From: Synergistales bacterium
GTDB taxonomy: Bacteria; Synergistota; Synergistia; Synergistales; Aminobacteriaceae
Assembly: GCA_025997955.1 (NCBI GenBank)
Contig: BNVH01000004.1
Location: 15,289 to 79,288, forward strand
Direction of reading: 5' to 3'
DNA: 64,000 nt
Part shown: piece by piece, positions 41,935 through 52,130 of the stretch
Layout: each line of letters opens with the position of its first letter
Position numbering within the stretch: position 1 is the stretch's first letter
Program-made: the position numbers and the translations under genes
The notes under the pieces: generated by a model
Told to the model about the DNA's origin: nothing
Seen by the model: the letters and a program-made list of their open reading frames with translations, nothing else
Databases searched by the model: none

Positions 41935-44052
41935 ATGGCGCGTTATTCCGGCGGCTACAAAAGAGAGCAGACAGTTGAAGAATCACTACAAAAACGTCTG
42001 GGGCAGCAAAATCCGACATTGAAACTTTTCGCTATCGTCGAGAATTCGCCGCAGTTTGTCTGTTGCTTTGGGTCTGACGGGACTATAGAATACGCCAACG
42101 AGGGCGCGGCTAAAGTATCTGGGTACTTCCGCGAAGAAATTATGTTGAACAACATAAAAATTCTCTTTGACGACGGCGCCCGCGACCGTATAAACGCGTG
42201 CTATGAAAACGCCCGAAAGGGCGCAACGGGAGAAATTCAAAATAACGAGAAAAATTCCGGCTCCGCCGATAACGGCGAAGACAAAAAAGTTTCGGTTCAC
42301 CTGCGCCGACGTGACGGCAGCGCAAGAGTTCTTCAAATTGCCGTTTTCCCTATCGATAATACCATTATCGGCATGATTGGCATAGACATAACCGAGGAGG
42401 CGCGACTCAAAAGAGAGATAATCAAAGCCAAGGAACAAGCGGAGCAATCCAACATCGCCAAGACCGAGTTTTTGGCCCGCATGTCCCACGAAATACGTAC
42501 TCCTATGAATGCCATAATGGGCATGACTAGTATAGGCAAGGCCTCCGGCGAGACAAAACGAAAAGACTATTGCCTCGAAAAAATAAGCGAGGCGTCCATT
42601 CATCTTTTGGGGATAATCAACGATATCTTGGATATGTCCAAAATAGAAGCCGGCAAATTTGATATTTCGCTGATGGAGTTCAAGCTCGAAAGAATGCTTC
42701 AGCGCGTCTCCAATATTATGGAGTTTCGCATGAATGAAAAAAATATAGATTTTCATGTGCGCCTTGACAAAAATCTCCCCGCGTACATTATATCCGACGA
42801 CCAGCGCTTAGCGCAGGTGATAACCAATCTTTTAGCCAACGCGGTCAAATTTACCCCCGAAAATGGCGTTATCACGCTCTACGTGTGCCCCGCTAAAATG
42901 CCGGACGAGGAAGACGCCGGCGCGGACGATGACTCTGATATAGACGCGGATGTATGCGAGTTGGAGTTTTGCGTGGAAGACAACGGCATAGGCATTTCCG
43001 CCGAAAATCAGAAAAAACTGTTTCGCTCGTTTGAGCAGGCCGACGGAAGCGTCGCTCGAAAATACGGCGGCACGGGCTTGGGATTGTCCATCTCTAAGCG
43101 CATAATAGAGCTTCTCGGCGGAAAAATATGGATAGAGAGCGAAGAGGGCAAGGGCTCGCGCTTTATTTTCCGCATAATGGCCATGAAGGGCAAAAATGAA
43201 CATCACTATATCAAAGTTTCGCTCTCGCCGGGCGAAACACTGAATGTGCTTGTGGTAGATGATTCGCTCGAGGTGCTGCAATATTTTGCCAGCCTCGTCG
43301 ACAGGATAGACTTTCACTGCGACACCGCGCTTTCTGGTGAAGAGGCCTGCAATATCCTGTCCGACCCGCAAGCTAACTATAAGATCGTATTTATCGACTG
43401 GCGCATGCCAGGCATGGACGGCATTGAGTTGACTCGCATTATAAAGGAACGTTACGGGGATAAAATAGTAGTTGTGATGATTTCGGCCGCTGAATGGGGA
43501 GATATAGAGGCCGAGGCCCGCGCTGTCGGTGTGGATGACTTCATATCCAAGCCGCTCTTCCCATCGTCCATCGTTGACTGTATCAACGAATTTCTGGGCG
43601 ATGATTCAGACGCTAAATCAAAGCAGTCTTCACTCGAGAGGAGTTTTGCGGGGCATCGTATTCTTTTGGTGGAGGATGTCGAGATAAACAGAGAGATAGT
43701 CATATCTCTTTTGGAGGAAACTGGCATAGCCATAGACTGCGCGGAAAACGGGAAAAAGGCTGTGGAGGTGTTCGAGAAGTCCTCGGACAGGTACGATCTG
43801 ATATTCATGGACATTAATATGCCGGAGATGGACGGCTATCAGGCCACCCAAGCCATACGCGCCATGCCCATGCTCCGCGCGCGGGAAATCCCCATAGTGG
43901 CCATGACGGCAAACGTCTTCCGCGAGGACGTCGAGCGCTGCATAGCCTATGGCATGAACGACCACATCGGCAAACCCGTCGAGATTGACAATATCCTCTC
44001 AAAACTTTTTAAATATATAAAAGATGAGATTTATAAGCCGCAGAGGTTATAA
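41935..44052 (+). CDS. Hybrid sensor histidine kinase: PAS, HisKA, HATPase, two receiver domains
   Basis: 705 aa without TM segments, so cytoplasmic. A PAS domain (about 28-155) is followed by HisKA with His185 in MSHEIRTPMN, a HATPase domain with LLANAVKFTPENG (N box), DNGIGIS and GGTGLGLSIS, then receiver 1 (about 435-555, Asp488 in FIDWRMPGMDG) and receiver 2 (about 575-695, Asp626 in FMDINMPEMDG). No output or HPt domain is fused, so the phosphoryl group must pass to separate proteins. AAAGGAG lies before the ATG. The signal is unknown. Confidence 0.94.
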   Translation: MARYSGGYKREQTVEESLQKRLGQQNPTLKLFAIVENSPQFVCCFGSDGTIEYANEGAAKVSGYFREEIMLNNIKILFDDGARDRINACYENARKGATGEIQNNEKNSGSADNGEDKKVSVHLRRRDGSARVLQIAVFPIDNTIIGMIGIDITEEARLKREIIKAKEQAEQSNIAKTEFLARMSHEIRTPMNAIMGMTSIGKASGETKRKDYCLEKISEASIHLLGIINDILDMSKIEAGKFDISLMEFKLERMLQRVSNIMEFRMNEKNIDFHVRLDKNLPAYIISDDQRLAQVITNLLANAVKFTPENGVITLYVCPAKMPDEEDAGADDDSDIDADVCELEFCVEDNGIGISAENQKKLFRSFEQADGSVARKYGGTGLGLSISKRIIELLGGKIWIESEEGKGSRFIFRIMAMKGKNEHHYIKVSLSPGETLNVLVVDDSLEVLQYFASLVDRIDFHCDTALSGEEACNILSDPQANYKIVFIDWRMPGMDGIELTRIIKERYGDKIVVVMISAAEWGDIEAEARAVGVDDFISKPLFPSSIVDCINEFLGDDSDAKSKQSSLERSFAGHRILLVEDVEINREIVISLLEETGIAIDCAENGKKAVEVFEKSSDRYDLIFMDINMPEMDGYQATQAIRAMPMLRAREIPIVAMTANVFREDVERCIAYGMNDHIGKPVEIDNILSKLFKYIKDEIYKPQRL

Positions 44053-44131
44053 TATAAAAATAAATATTGATATAAATGATAAAGCAATATTGCTATCAAA
44101 AACAAAAATATTTTTGAAAGTGAGTTCCGTG

Positions 44132-46183
44132 ATGAAATTTTTAAGAACAAAAAAAATTTACGCGGAAAATTTGGTCAATTTACACAAGAGAAGACGGCGC
44201 AGGAAGAGGGAGCGGGCTTGGCCTTGTATTCTCCTGTCTCTTTTTGGGCTGTGCGCCACCAGCGCGGTGGCGTTCTTTACGCTTGACATGGGCGCGGACG
44301 CAATAGCCGACATAGCTTTAAAAAACGTGCGCGTAGCGCGGGGCATGAACCTCTTTATTGAAAGCGCCAAGGGCAACCCATTCAGAGGCTACGTCTTCAG
44401 CGGCGTGAAACTTCTGTCACAAAAGGGCGATATACTCTTCTCCGCCGAAGACCTCTCCGGAACGCTCAACTTCACATCTATCCTTCACGCGTTGCAAATT
44501 CTTATTGAGGGAGGCGATTTTTCCACCTTATTGTCGTCAAACTTTCCATTATATAAAATCTCGGCGCGTAACGCCCGCTTCGATTCTCCTTTGGGCGAAG
44601 TGGACGCTAAGAGCTCCGTGGTGCGTTTTGCGGCGTCAGAGCAGGGCGGGCTCAGACTCAAAATTGACTTGGCTTACGCGATTGGCGCGCTTCCTCTGAC
44701 CGGCGGACTCGACATAGAAGTGCCCGCGCTGTCAATGAACAGCGGTATAGAAATAAACAGAGGCGATATAACGCTTGGCAAAGGTGAATTAGCCTTGGCG
44801 GGAACTATAAAATTTGAAAAAGACGCGCTTTTTGAGCTTCAGGGCTCAGCTCGGGCTATGGAGTTATCCGAGATATACGCGCTTCTCTCTTTGGGCTTGC
44901 CGGCGAACGCCGCTTTGTCCGACTACGGCGGCAAAATTGACGCCGATTTTTCGATAGACAGTAACGCCGGCGACTTGACAGCCACGGCAAGCGTAGATTT
45001 CAAGGGCGGCAGACTCGTGGGCTACCCAGTTTCGTATCTGTCCGCGCGAGTGAAATACGCGGCCTCGCGCCTGTCCGCCGACAACCTCAAGACGGCGATT
45101 TTCGGGGTGCCTCTTGAGGGGTATTTTTCGGCCGATCCCAAAGCCGGGGATTTCGCGCTCAGGCTTGACAGCACTAATGCCCAAATGTCCGAGATAGCCA
45201 AGCTCTATCCGGCTCTCGGGAACGCAGGCGGCAATATCCAAAAATTATCGCTCTTCGTCAGCATGACGAACGGCGTTCCGTCGGGCGCGATAGAGCTTTC
45301 CTCGCCGCTCATCTCGGTTATGAACAAGAGCATCAAAAACGCGGCTTTGCAGGTTAAGTTGGGCAATGACGGCTCGGCCGGCGTTAGCGGAAAATTTATT
45401 TTCGAGGGCTCTCAGGCGTTTATCCAAGGAACTGTGCCATCGTTTTTGAGCTCGCCGACTTTGAACCTCACGGCCAACCTGAAAGACTTGGACGTCAGAA
45501 AAATAGCGAATATTATCCCGAACGGTAAAAATTACGCGCCCTTCGGCAAACTTGACGCAGGCTTCGTCATAAAGGGCGAGGTCGATAATCCAACAATCAC
45601 AGGTCTCGTCTCAGCGCCCATGTTGGCGATTCTTGATCATACGTTCTCCTCTCCCACTCTTTCGTTTGATTTGTCGCTCAATCTAAGCGCTTCCGGCGCG
45701 AGCGTTTCTTACCCGAGCAAGGGGACTTTTACGGCTTCAAACGGGGTAATCAGCGCTTCCGGGCTCAATATACGCTACTCGAAAGTCATGGCTCCGTTTT
45801 CTATAGAGACCGGCAAGCTGACGGTCGCGAAGGGCGCGTCGGCAATTCCACCAGACAATGAAGCGCTCTACAAAAGCGCCACTCTGACGCGTGACGGGGC
45901 CGTGACATTGGATAACCCCGCGAAGTTGGACTTTGACGCGGATATAGACGTCAGCTTACGGCTCTTGAACATCCTGACAGGCAAGGCGTCGGGAGACATC
46001 GACATGTATGAAGCCCTGAAAGACGCGTCTAACGCGGCTATCAAGCAAGAGGGGAACGCGGACTTTCGCGTGGCCTCCGTCAATATAGCCGGCACAAAAG
46101 ATAAGCCGTCCATAAGCGTAGTAAAAATAGAGCAAGACGGCAAACCCAAGGAGACAAAAGATAAAGTGAAAAAGATGTTCTGA
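44132..46183 (+). CDS. AsmA-like envelope protein (large periplasmic beta-repeat protein)
   Basis: 683 aa from ATG 44132; the frame is open back to 44024, overlapping the kinase gene. A basic N-terminus (KRRRRRKRERA) precedes one TM helix (about residues 26-46); the rest is periplasmic and rich in short beta-strand repeats. Segments such as FRGYVFSGVKLLSQKGDILFSAEDLSG, quoted in part as DILFSAEDLSG, and ending in a DIDVSLRLLNILTG-like stretch resemble the AsmA/TamB/DUF748 group that bridges inner and outer membranes for lipid transfer. The start is poorly supported by a ribosome site. Confidence 0.65.
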   Translation: MKFLRTKKIYAENLVNLHKRRRRRKRERAWPCILLSLFGLCATSAVAFFTLDMGADAIADIALKNVRVARGMNLFIESAKGNPFRGYVFSGVKLLSQKGDILFSAEDLSGTLNFTSILHALQILIEGGDFSTLLSSNFPLYKISARNARFDSPLGEVDAKSSVVRFAASEQGGLRLKIDLAYAIGALPLTGGLDIEVPALSMNSGIEINRGDITLGKGELALAGTIKFEKDALFELQGSARAMELSEIYALLSLGLPANAALSDYGGKIDADFSIDSNAGDLTATASVDFKGGRLVGYPVSYLSARVKYAASRLSADNLKTAIFGVPLEGYFSADPKAGDFALRLDSTNAQMSEIAKLYPALGNAGGNIQKLSLFVSMTNGVPSGAIELSSPLISVMNKSIKNAALQVKLGNDGSAGVSGKFIFEGSQAFIQGTVPSFLSSPTLNLTANLKDLDVRKIANIIPNGKNYAPFGKLDAGFVIKGEVDNPTITGLVSAPMLAILDHTFSSPTLSFDLSLNLSASGASVSYPSKGTFTASNGVISASGLNIRYSKVMAPFSIETGKLTVAKGASAIPPDNEALYKSATLTRDGAVTLDNPAKLDFDADIDVSLRLLNILTGKASGDIDMYEALKDASNAAIKQEGNADFRVASVNIAGTKDKPSISVVKIEQDGKPKETKDKVKKMF

Positions 46184-46211
46184 GGAACTTGGACAAAGGG
46201 AGGCGTTTATT

Positions 46212-47507
46212 TTGGATTGGAAGCACTTGGAACTTGAACTTATTGTTTTACGCCGTGATTTTCATAAATACCCGGAGAGCGCTTGGACGGAGTTTCGCGC
46301 GTCGGCCATTATCGCGTCGTACCTTAATAGGCTTGGATACAGGCAGTTGTCTTTGGGGCTTGACAATATCGACCCGCAGTCCGTCATGGGGAGACCTGAC
46401 GAGGCGGAGATAGACAGGCAAATAGAACGGGCCAAGGCTCAACTGCCGGAGAGTTGCGCGGACGGAGCCGACTTTATAGATAAAATGCAAAGGTATCCGG
46501 GAGTCGTGGGGGTTCTCAATACGGGCAAAGACGGGCCCGTTATATCTCTCAGGTTTGACATAGACTGCGTTGACGTGAACGAAACGGTTTTACCCGAACA
46601 CCGGCCGAACAAAGAGTGTTTTGCGAGCGTAAATGCTCGCCTCGACCACGCTTGCGGGCATGACGCCCACACAGCCATAGGGTTGGGTTTAGCTAAATCT
46701 CTGATAGAGAAAAAAGACGAGCTGCGCGGAGAGATTCGGCTGATTTTTCAACCAGGCGAGGAGGGTTGCCGCGGGGCATACGCAATGACGCAAAAGGGCG
46801 TGGTCGACGGCTCGGATTATTTTCTGTCCCTGCATATAGGCACGGGCGTGCCGAGCGGTTCTTTTGCTCTAAACTCCCACGGGCATCTCTGCACTACAAA
46901 GTTCGACGCCTGCTTCACGGGACGCGCCGCTCACGCGGCCGGCGCTCCGCAGGAGGGGAAAAACGCGCTCCTCGCCGCCGCCACGGCGGCTATATCGCTT
47001 CACGCCATAGCGCCGCACAGCGAAGGCTCGATGCGGGTAAACGTGGGCGCGCTCTCGGCTGGCACGGGGCGCAACGTAATAGCTGACCATGCCGTCATGA
47101 AAGCCGAGACCCGCGGAGAGACTCAGGATATAGCCGACTACGTGTATAAAAGGGCATGCGAGGTGATTAACGGCGCGGCGGCTATGTACGAAACGGAAGC
47201 CGAGATAATAAAGATGGGCTCCGCCACGGACGCCGACGGCGACGCAGCGTTGGCCGAGCGTGTCGGCGCGGTCATACGCAAGTCCGATTTGTTCGGCTCT
47301 ATTTTGAACGACGTCCCGGCCACCGGAAGCGAGGACGCCACATGGATGATGCGCCGCGTGCAAGAGCAGGGCGGGCAAGCTTTATACATGGTATTGGGAT
47401 CGGACATAACCGCGCCCCACCACAACGGTTCGTTCGATATAGATGAGAACGCTATGATAAACGGGGTCAGAGCGTTAGATATAATTGTAGACGAGTTAGC
47501 GAAATAG
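46212..47507 (+). CDS. M20-family amidohydrolase/peptidase (AbgA-like aminoacylase)
   Basis: 431 aa from TTG 46212 with GGGAGG 8 nt upstream. Metal-site motifs are present: RFDIDCVDVNET, DHACGHDAHTAIGLG, FQPGEEGCRGAYAM with the catalytic Glu, and a late GSEDATWMM. The dimerisation domain lies in the middle (about 230-345). The family hydrolyses N-acyl amino acids or aminobenzoyl-glutamate-type amides. It belongs with amino-acid-fermenting metabolism, but the substrate is not visible. Confidence 0.9.
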   Translation: MDWKHLELELIVLRRDFHKYPESAWTEFRASAIIASYLNRLGYRQLSLGLDNIDPQSVMGRPDEAEIDRQIERAKAQLPESCADGADFIDKMQRYPGVVGVLNTGKDGPVISLRFDIDCVDVNETVLPEHRPNKECFASVNARLDHACGHDAHTAIGLGLAKSLIEKKDELRGEIRLIFQPGEEGCRGAYAMTQKGVVDGSDYFLSLHIGTGVPSGSFALNSHGHLCTTKFDACFTGRAAHAAGAPQEGKNALLAAATAAISLHAIAPHSEGSMRVNVGALSAGTGRNVIADHAVMKAETRGETQDIADYVYKRACEVINGAAAMYETEAEIIKMGSATDADGDAALAERVGAVIRKSDLFGSILNDVPATGSEDATWMMRRVQEQGGQALYMVLGSDITAPHHNGSFDIDENAMINGVRALDIIVDELAK

Positions 47508-47548
47508 GGGGTATACGATCGGGGAAGAAACTTGTCAAGTAAAAGCTC

Positions 47549-48088
47549 TTAACGAAATATTTCTCTTGAGTAAACGGGCGTTTTTTCTAATTTATAAAAC
47601 CGCCCGCTGTCTGGCGCGTCGCCTGACGTCATGATATAAACGTTTTCCATTATGAGCGTGGCTTGACCTTTTCCGGCCAGAGTAGCGCGAATAAGGTATC
47701 CGTCCGGATAATGCGGCGGAAAAAGCGATAGCTTGCCTTCGGACGGATACGCCTCGGAGTGCGCGTAGCCCATGTCGAAAATCTCTACGCTTCCGCCGTT
47801 ATGCTGAGCGTCACGCTCAGTCGATTGGACAAATACGCGAAGATTCTTTGCGTCGCTTGGCGCGCTTTCCTCGGTTCTCGGAACTTCGCCGGCGTTGAGC
47901 TTCGCGATTAGCCATTTAACGGAGAAATTTGTCATTGAGATAAGTTCGCGCCTCACGAGGCCATGAGTCAAATAAGCCGACGCGACATTTGAAAAAGAAG
48001 CGACGCGCACTACAGACAACCCTAAAATTGACGACACTATGAAAACTATCACTATCGTCAAGCATAATACGTAACCTTTTCTTTTCAT
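47549..48088 (-). CDS. PilX/pseudopilin-like membrane-anchored protein
   Basis: 179 aa. A short basic start (MKRKGYVL) and one hydrophobic segment (about 8-30) are followed by an exported domain with mixed strands. It lacks the exact G-F-T-L-x-E prepilin cleavage motif, though KGYVLCLTIVIVF is PilX-like. It lies 19 bp after a clear prepilin-like gene on the same strand, so I read both as minor components of a type IV pilus or type II secretion assembly. No pilus motor genes are in the window. Confidence 0.55.
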   Translation of the reverse strand: MKRKGYVLCLTIVIVFIVSSILGLSVVRVASFSNVASAYLTHGLVRRELISMTNFSVKWLIAKLNAGEVPRTEESAPSDAKNLRVFVQSTERDAQHNGGSVEIFDMGYAHSEAYPSEGKLSLFPPHYPDGYLIRATLAGKGQATLIMENVYIMTSGDAPDSGRFYKLEKTPVYSREIFR

Positions 48089-48107
48089 GGTTTCATGGTT
48101 TTATGGT

Positions 48108-49058
48108 TTACAGGTTTTTTAATATCCAGCTTCCGAATACGACGGCTGTGTCCTGCCGTTCAAAGTCGGCCTTCCAGGGCGCGGCTGCGGGCCAGTCTGA
48201 GTGTCGCGGGGTTTTGACGCCAGATTGGCCGCCCGTCGTAAGAATCCAAGCCTCTAATCTATGTAAAGACGGGGTCCACTCAAACCACATCTCAAGCACA
48301 CCTTCGAGCATTGCCTCGCCTTGGCTTTGCCATGCCGTAGTTAAAGTTTGCGCGTATAACTGAGCATTTTCAGCGAAAAAACGCTCTCCTCTCAGATAAT
48401 GCAACTCGTCATACGGATAAATATAGGTGCTCATAGCGCTTGCCAACTGAATTTTCAGGCTTGAAGAATGCGATCCTGCAATATGGCTCGATATATGAAC
48501 GGGCAAACGCGACAGCGGAAACACGGCCCAAGAGCGAATGTCTTTTTTTGATGTCGCCGGTAAACGAACATCCAACTGCGAAGCGTCGCCCCGTACTTCA
48601 ACGTCAAGCAAACCGTCCGACAACTCAATGACAGCCGGAATGTCGGCGCGAAGCCCGGACGGAACGGAATAGAGAACGGAAAATCCCCGCCCTCTGAAAA
48701 CGCCGTCATCGTCTTCGTCAGCCGAGTGAAGATTGTCGCGCCATATACGCAGAGGTCCGTGCTCCCAGCCGAGGCCTCCAGGCGGAGGAAATGTGCCCGT
48801 TCCTCCGCCAAAAGATCTCTGAAACAAGCTATCGGAAGGCGAAAAAGTCAGCCCAAGCGAAGCGTGAAGCGCCCGAGGCTCCAGAACCGACAGAACGTAC
48901 CAACCTCTTTCAAGCGCCAAAGAGCGGTTCGCCATACGAGCGTCAAGACGGATAATTGTCGAAAGAGTTTCTATGACCGCGACAGATAAAGCTCCGCCCA
49001 GAATTAAGGTCAGGAGAACTTCGATAAGTGTAAAACCGAAACGTCTATGGATTGGCAC
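48108..49058 (-). CDS. Prepilin-type N-methylation protein (PilW-like minor pilin)
   Basis: 316 aa from GTG 49058. The leader MPIHRRFG is followed by FTLIEVLLTLILGG, a textbook class III prepilin signal: peptidase cleavage after Gly with Phe+1 and Glu+5. The remaining roughly 280 residues are a soluble domain of no recognised family; the length is typical of PilW/PilJ-like minor pilins. The next gene downstream is a second pilin-like protein. Confidence 0.85.
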   Translation of the reverse strand: MPIHRRFGFTLIEVLLTLILGGALSVAVIETLSTIIRLDARMANRSLALERGWYVLSVLEPRALHASLGLTFSPSDSLFQRSFGGGTGTFPPPGGLGWEHGPLRIWRDNLHSADEDDDGVFRGRGFSVLYSVPSGLRADIPAVIELSDGLLDVEVRGDASQLDVRLPATSKKDIRSWAVFPLSRLPVHISSHIAGSHSSSLKIQLASAMSTYIYPYDELHYLRGERFFAENAQLYAQTLTTAWQSQGEAMLEGVLEMWFEWTPSLHRLEAWILTTGGQSGVKTPRHSDWPAAAPWKADFERQDTAVVFGSWILKNL

Positions 49059-49128
49059 GTTTTATACATCGCCACCGATAAAGTTTTTATGAGCCCCCTC
49101 TTAGATAGAAGAGGGGGGCAATTCCAAA

Positions 49129-49398
49129 TTACGCCTCCTGTATGCTTTTGAGACGGTGAGCCATCATTTGCTTGCGCCTTGCGGCGGTATTACGGTGCAT
49201 TACGCCTTTTACGACGGCCTTATCGATGATACTCTGCGCGGCGTCAAAACTCTTAGCGGCCTCCGCGTTATCCTTCGACTCAACAGCCGTGAGGACTTTT
49301 TTGACGGCGTTCTTGCAGCGGGTCGTCCAGTAGCGGTTGTAGACACGGTTACGCTCAGCCGTACGGACGCGCTTTTCGGCGGACTGTTTATTTGGCAT
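49129..49398 (-). CDS. rpsT: 30S ribosomal protein S20
   Basis: 89 aa. The start MPNKQSAEKRVRTAERNR, KNAVKKVLTAVES and the end HRNTAARRKQMMAHRLKS match S20, which binds 16S rRNA early in 30S assembly. TAGGAGGTG precedes the ATG. As is usual for rpsT it stands alone and is transcribed away from its neighbour, here dinG. Confidence 0.97.
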   Translation of the reverse strand: MPNKQSAEKRVRTAERNRVYNRYWTTRCKNAVKKVLTAVESKDNAEAAKSFDAAQSIIDKAVVKGVMHRNTAARRKQMMAHRLKSIQEA

Positions 49399-49441
49399 TC
49401 TAAAATCACCTCCTAAGGGTGCTAAAATTGCAGTAAATAGT

Positions 49442-49471
49442 ATTGTAACATCCGTTATAATAGCTTCGCAA
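49442..49471 (-). promoter_or_regulatory. Probable promoter of rpsT
   Basis: On the minus strand TTGCGA (49471-49466) and TACAAT (49447-49442) are separated by 18 nt, about 44 nt before the rpsT start. A TATAAT on the plus strand at 49456-49461 could serve dinG but has no good -35. Confidence 0.5.
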
Positions 49472-49523
49472 GTTATTTTTTCAAATTATTTTAAATACTG
49501 TTTTGCTTGAGGTGAATTTTTCC

Positions 49524-51485
49524 GTGAAAACGACTATATCGGATTTTTTCGCGCCAAACGGCGCGTTGCGGCGCCGCTTCAAGGGCTACGAACATAGGCC
49601 CCAGCAGGGCGAGCTGGCGGCGGCCATACAGGCTTTTCTATTCTCCTCGGAAGAATCCGTGATGGCCGCGGAGGCTCCGCCTGGCGTCGGAAAAACATTC
49701 GCCGTGCTTATACCGGCTATCTCATTAGCCATAGAGCAAGAAAAACGCATCCTTTTTCTCACAGCAAGCATAACCCTCCAAGAACAGCTCATAGATAAGG
49801 ATCTTCCGAAGCTCAAATCCGTGTTGGGCAAAGATTTTGCGTTCGGCCTTCTCAAGGGGCGAAGCAACTACGTCTGCCTAAGACGCGCTTCTGTATTGCA
49901 AATGTCGAGCGCCGCAAACCAGGCAAGTTTTTCTTTTGAAGGAAACGCCGTGACTGAGACGGGCGCGCCTGTGGATTTTGCGCAATGGACGCAGGAAACC
50001 CAGACCGGAGACCTAACGGAGTTGTCTTTGTCATCTTCTCATCCCCTCTCCTACCAGATTTCAGCCGGACGAAGCGGTTGCATGGGTATGGCCTGTCCTT
50101 TTCGGTGGCGATGCTTTGTAACTAAATCATATCGCGAGGCTCAAGATTGGCAAGTCATAGTGGCCAACTATCATCTATTTTTTTCGCATATCTTGGGCGG
50201 GCACGGATCTTTTCCCGTACCTTACGACTGGCTTGTATGCGACGAAGCCCACCGTATCCCAGAGGCCGCGCGGTCGGCCGCGCGCGTTGAGGCCGACGCC
50301 CGCGACGGAGAAGCCCTGCTAAGACCTCGCGCAATATCGGGCTTTGAGCCGCTGTTGACGGGCGAGCTTGTCGATATGCCGCTCTTCAAAGAAAGAGCGG
50401 AGGCTTGCCGGGCATCTCGGGCCGCGCTTTTTGATTTTGCGGAAACTCGCTTCAACAGCGGAGAAAGTATCACCGAGCGCGACGACGAAGCGCTGCGCAG
50501 GGCGAGAGAATTCTCGGATTGCTTAGAAAATATGCAAATATCTTTGCGCATCTTGGATGAAAAATATCGCGCCGGAGGCTTTGAAAACGCTACTAATCTC
50601 GGCGAAGCGACAGCTCTTGTGAATTGGTTGGGAGAGCTCAGCGAGTACAAAAAAGCCGTTATGTGGTGCTTGAGCGTGGAGAAGTTTCCGCTTTGGGGAT
50701 ACTGGCGCGCGCACGACACTCTATCTAGCGCGCCGGTCGTCTGCGCGGATATAATTAAAGACGCGATGTCGTCAGAAGAGCCCGAAAAAACTATACTTAT
50801 CTCAGCTACGCTATCCCTTTCGGGGGACTTTTCGTATTGGATGCGCGAAACAGGGATGCAGCCGGACAGGAAACTTGTCGTGAACTCTCCCTTTGATTAC
50901 GAGCGTCAAATGGAACTCGTGGTGGTCGAAGTCGGTCTATCGGTCGGAGCCGCTGGCTATGACGACAGGATAGCTAAGGTTATAGAACGTATGTGTGACG
51001 AAAATAAAGGCCGCTCCCTTGTGTTGTTATCGTCTAACAGGCTCCTCAACGCCGTGGCGGCGCGCATGAGAAAGAGCGCGCGCGATTATGAAATATTAGT
51101 ACAGGGGGATTTGCCGCAAAAAGAATTGCTTAGAAAATTTAGGGATATTGAGTCTTCTATCCTGATAGGTAGCGTTTCGTTTCGCGACGGCGTCGATATT
51201 CCGGGCGAGGCTTTGACGCAGGTGATAATCGACCGCATCCCTTTCGCGCACCCAAGCGACCCATTGAATCAGGCGCGGGACGCATTAGAAGGGCGAAACG
51301 CCTTTATGACCGCGTCCTTGCCAAGCGCTAAAATTTTTCTGAGGCAAGCCGTCGGACGCCTCATTCGCAGCTCAAAAGACCACGGGCGTGTGGCGATATT
51401 GGACGGACGCGTACTGACTAAAGAAGCATGGGATATACCGGGCAGCTTGCCGAAGTGCAAAATCAAGCGATTGACGGTGAAGTGA
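49524..51485 (+). CDS. dinG: DinG/XPD-like ATP-dependent DNA helicase with Fe-S cluster
   Basis: 653 aa from GTG 49524 (GAGGTG 9 nt upstream); an in-frame TTG at 49503 lacks a ribosome site. Motif I is EAPPGVGKTF, motif II is VCDEAHR, motif V is SVSFRDGVDIPG and motif VI is QAVGRLIRS. Four cysteines (118, 186, 191, 197) between motifs Ia and II form the [4Fe-4S] site typical of XPD/DinG. It is a 5'-3' superfamily 2 helicase resolving R-loops, D-loops and other structures in DNA repair. The exonuclease domain found in some Firmicutes DinG is absent. Confidence 0.93.
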   Translation: MKTTISDFFAPNGALRRRFKGYEHRPQQGELAAAIQAFLFSSEESVMAAEAPPGVGKTFAVLIPAISLAIEQEKRILFLTASITLQEQLIDKDLPKLKSVLGKDFAFGLLKGRSNYVCLRRASVLQMSSAANQASFSFEGNAVTETGAPVDFAQWTQETQTGDLTELSLSSSHPLSYQISAGRSGCMGMACPFRWRCFVTKSYREAQDWQVIVANYHLFFSHILGGHGSFPVPYDWLVCDEAHRIPEAARSAARVEADARDGEALLRPRAISGFEPLLTGELVDMPLFKERAEACRASRAALFDFAETRFNSGESITERDDEALRRAREFSDCLENMQISLRILDEKYRAGGFENATNLGEATALVNWLGELSEYKKAVMWCLSVEKFPLWGYWRAHDTLSSAPVVCADIIKDAMSSEEPEKTILISATLSLSGDFSYWMRETGMQPDRKLVVNSPFDYERQMELVVVEVGLSVGAAGYDDRIAKVIERMCDENKGRSLVLLSSNRLLNAVAARMRKSARDYEILVQGDLPQKELLRKFRDIESSILIGSVSFRDGVDIPGEALTQVIIDRIPFAHPSDPLNQARDALEGRNAFMTASLPSAKIFLRQAVGRLIRSSKDHGRVAILDGRVLTKEAWDIPGSLPKCKIKRLTVK

Positions 51486-51547
51486 TTGGCTTTTGTTTGA
51501 TATGATCTAATAATTATAAGACTGGTCAGACTGGTTATGCGGAATAA

Positions 51548-51814
51548 GTGTCTATTAACCCCAATTTTCTGAGCGAAATAGAGGCTGAGAAAAAAACAGT
51601 CTCATTCTATACTATCGTTCGTATAGCCAACGCCCTTGATTGTTCATTGGATGAGCTGGCCGGCAAGGAAATATCGGACGCCACCTCCGTGCCGGATGTC
51701 GATAAAGCCATTCAATACTACAAAGAAGACAGCTTGGTGCGAAAATCTGCCATCATGATGGCGCTCTTGGATGAGTCCGAAAAATTCAAGGTCTTCACAT
51801 ACATTCAGGATTGA
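51548..51814 (+). pseudogene. 5'-truncated XRE-family helix-turn-helix regulator
   Basis: 88 residues begin in mid-domain with INPNFLSEIEAEKKTVSFYTIVRIANAL (shown in part: NFLSEIEAEKKTVSF), which is the recognition helix and helices 4-5 of an XRE/HTH_3 domain. A C-terminal tail typical of such regulators follows. The first two helices are absent and a stop codon directly precedes the GTG at 51548. It is therefore probably a decayed gene. Confidence 0.65.
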
Positions 51815-52130
51815 AATAAACAACCACCTTCATAAAATATGACCATAGGTTTTGCTTGGGATGCCATTAAATTGTAGTGGCGCGATTTATCGCGACCTGT
51901 TTTTTGCGTCATGTTTTTCGTAACGACTTAATCGAAAAGATCGGGCGGCAAACAGCCGCCCGCATGTTGGTGTGTCCTTTCTGTAAATCTTCCTTAAAGC
52001 GTCCCCATAATCCTAAACTCCCAAAATTTATCCCCTATAAGTCATATTGACTGATAGCATGGGACATGCCTGTTAATACAATTCATAGCGCAAGAACGTT
52101 CCCGTCGCCAACCTCCAATATGAGCAAGTC
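51815..52130. other. 316-bp intergenic region with one GC hairpin
   Basis: An 8-bp perfect hairpin CGGGCGGC-AAACA-GCCGCCCG lies at 51942-51962, without a T-run on either strand. I see no coding frame, RNA gene or convincing promoter in the rest. Confidence 0.6.

Noticed and set aside
46188..46413. Short plus-strand frame at the start of the M20 gene
   Set aside because: Out of frame with the peptidase motifs and without a ribosome site; the TTG-started frame carries all catalytic residues.
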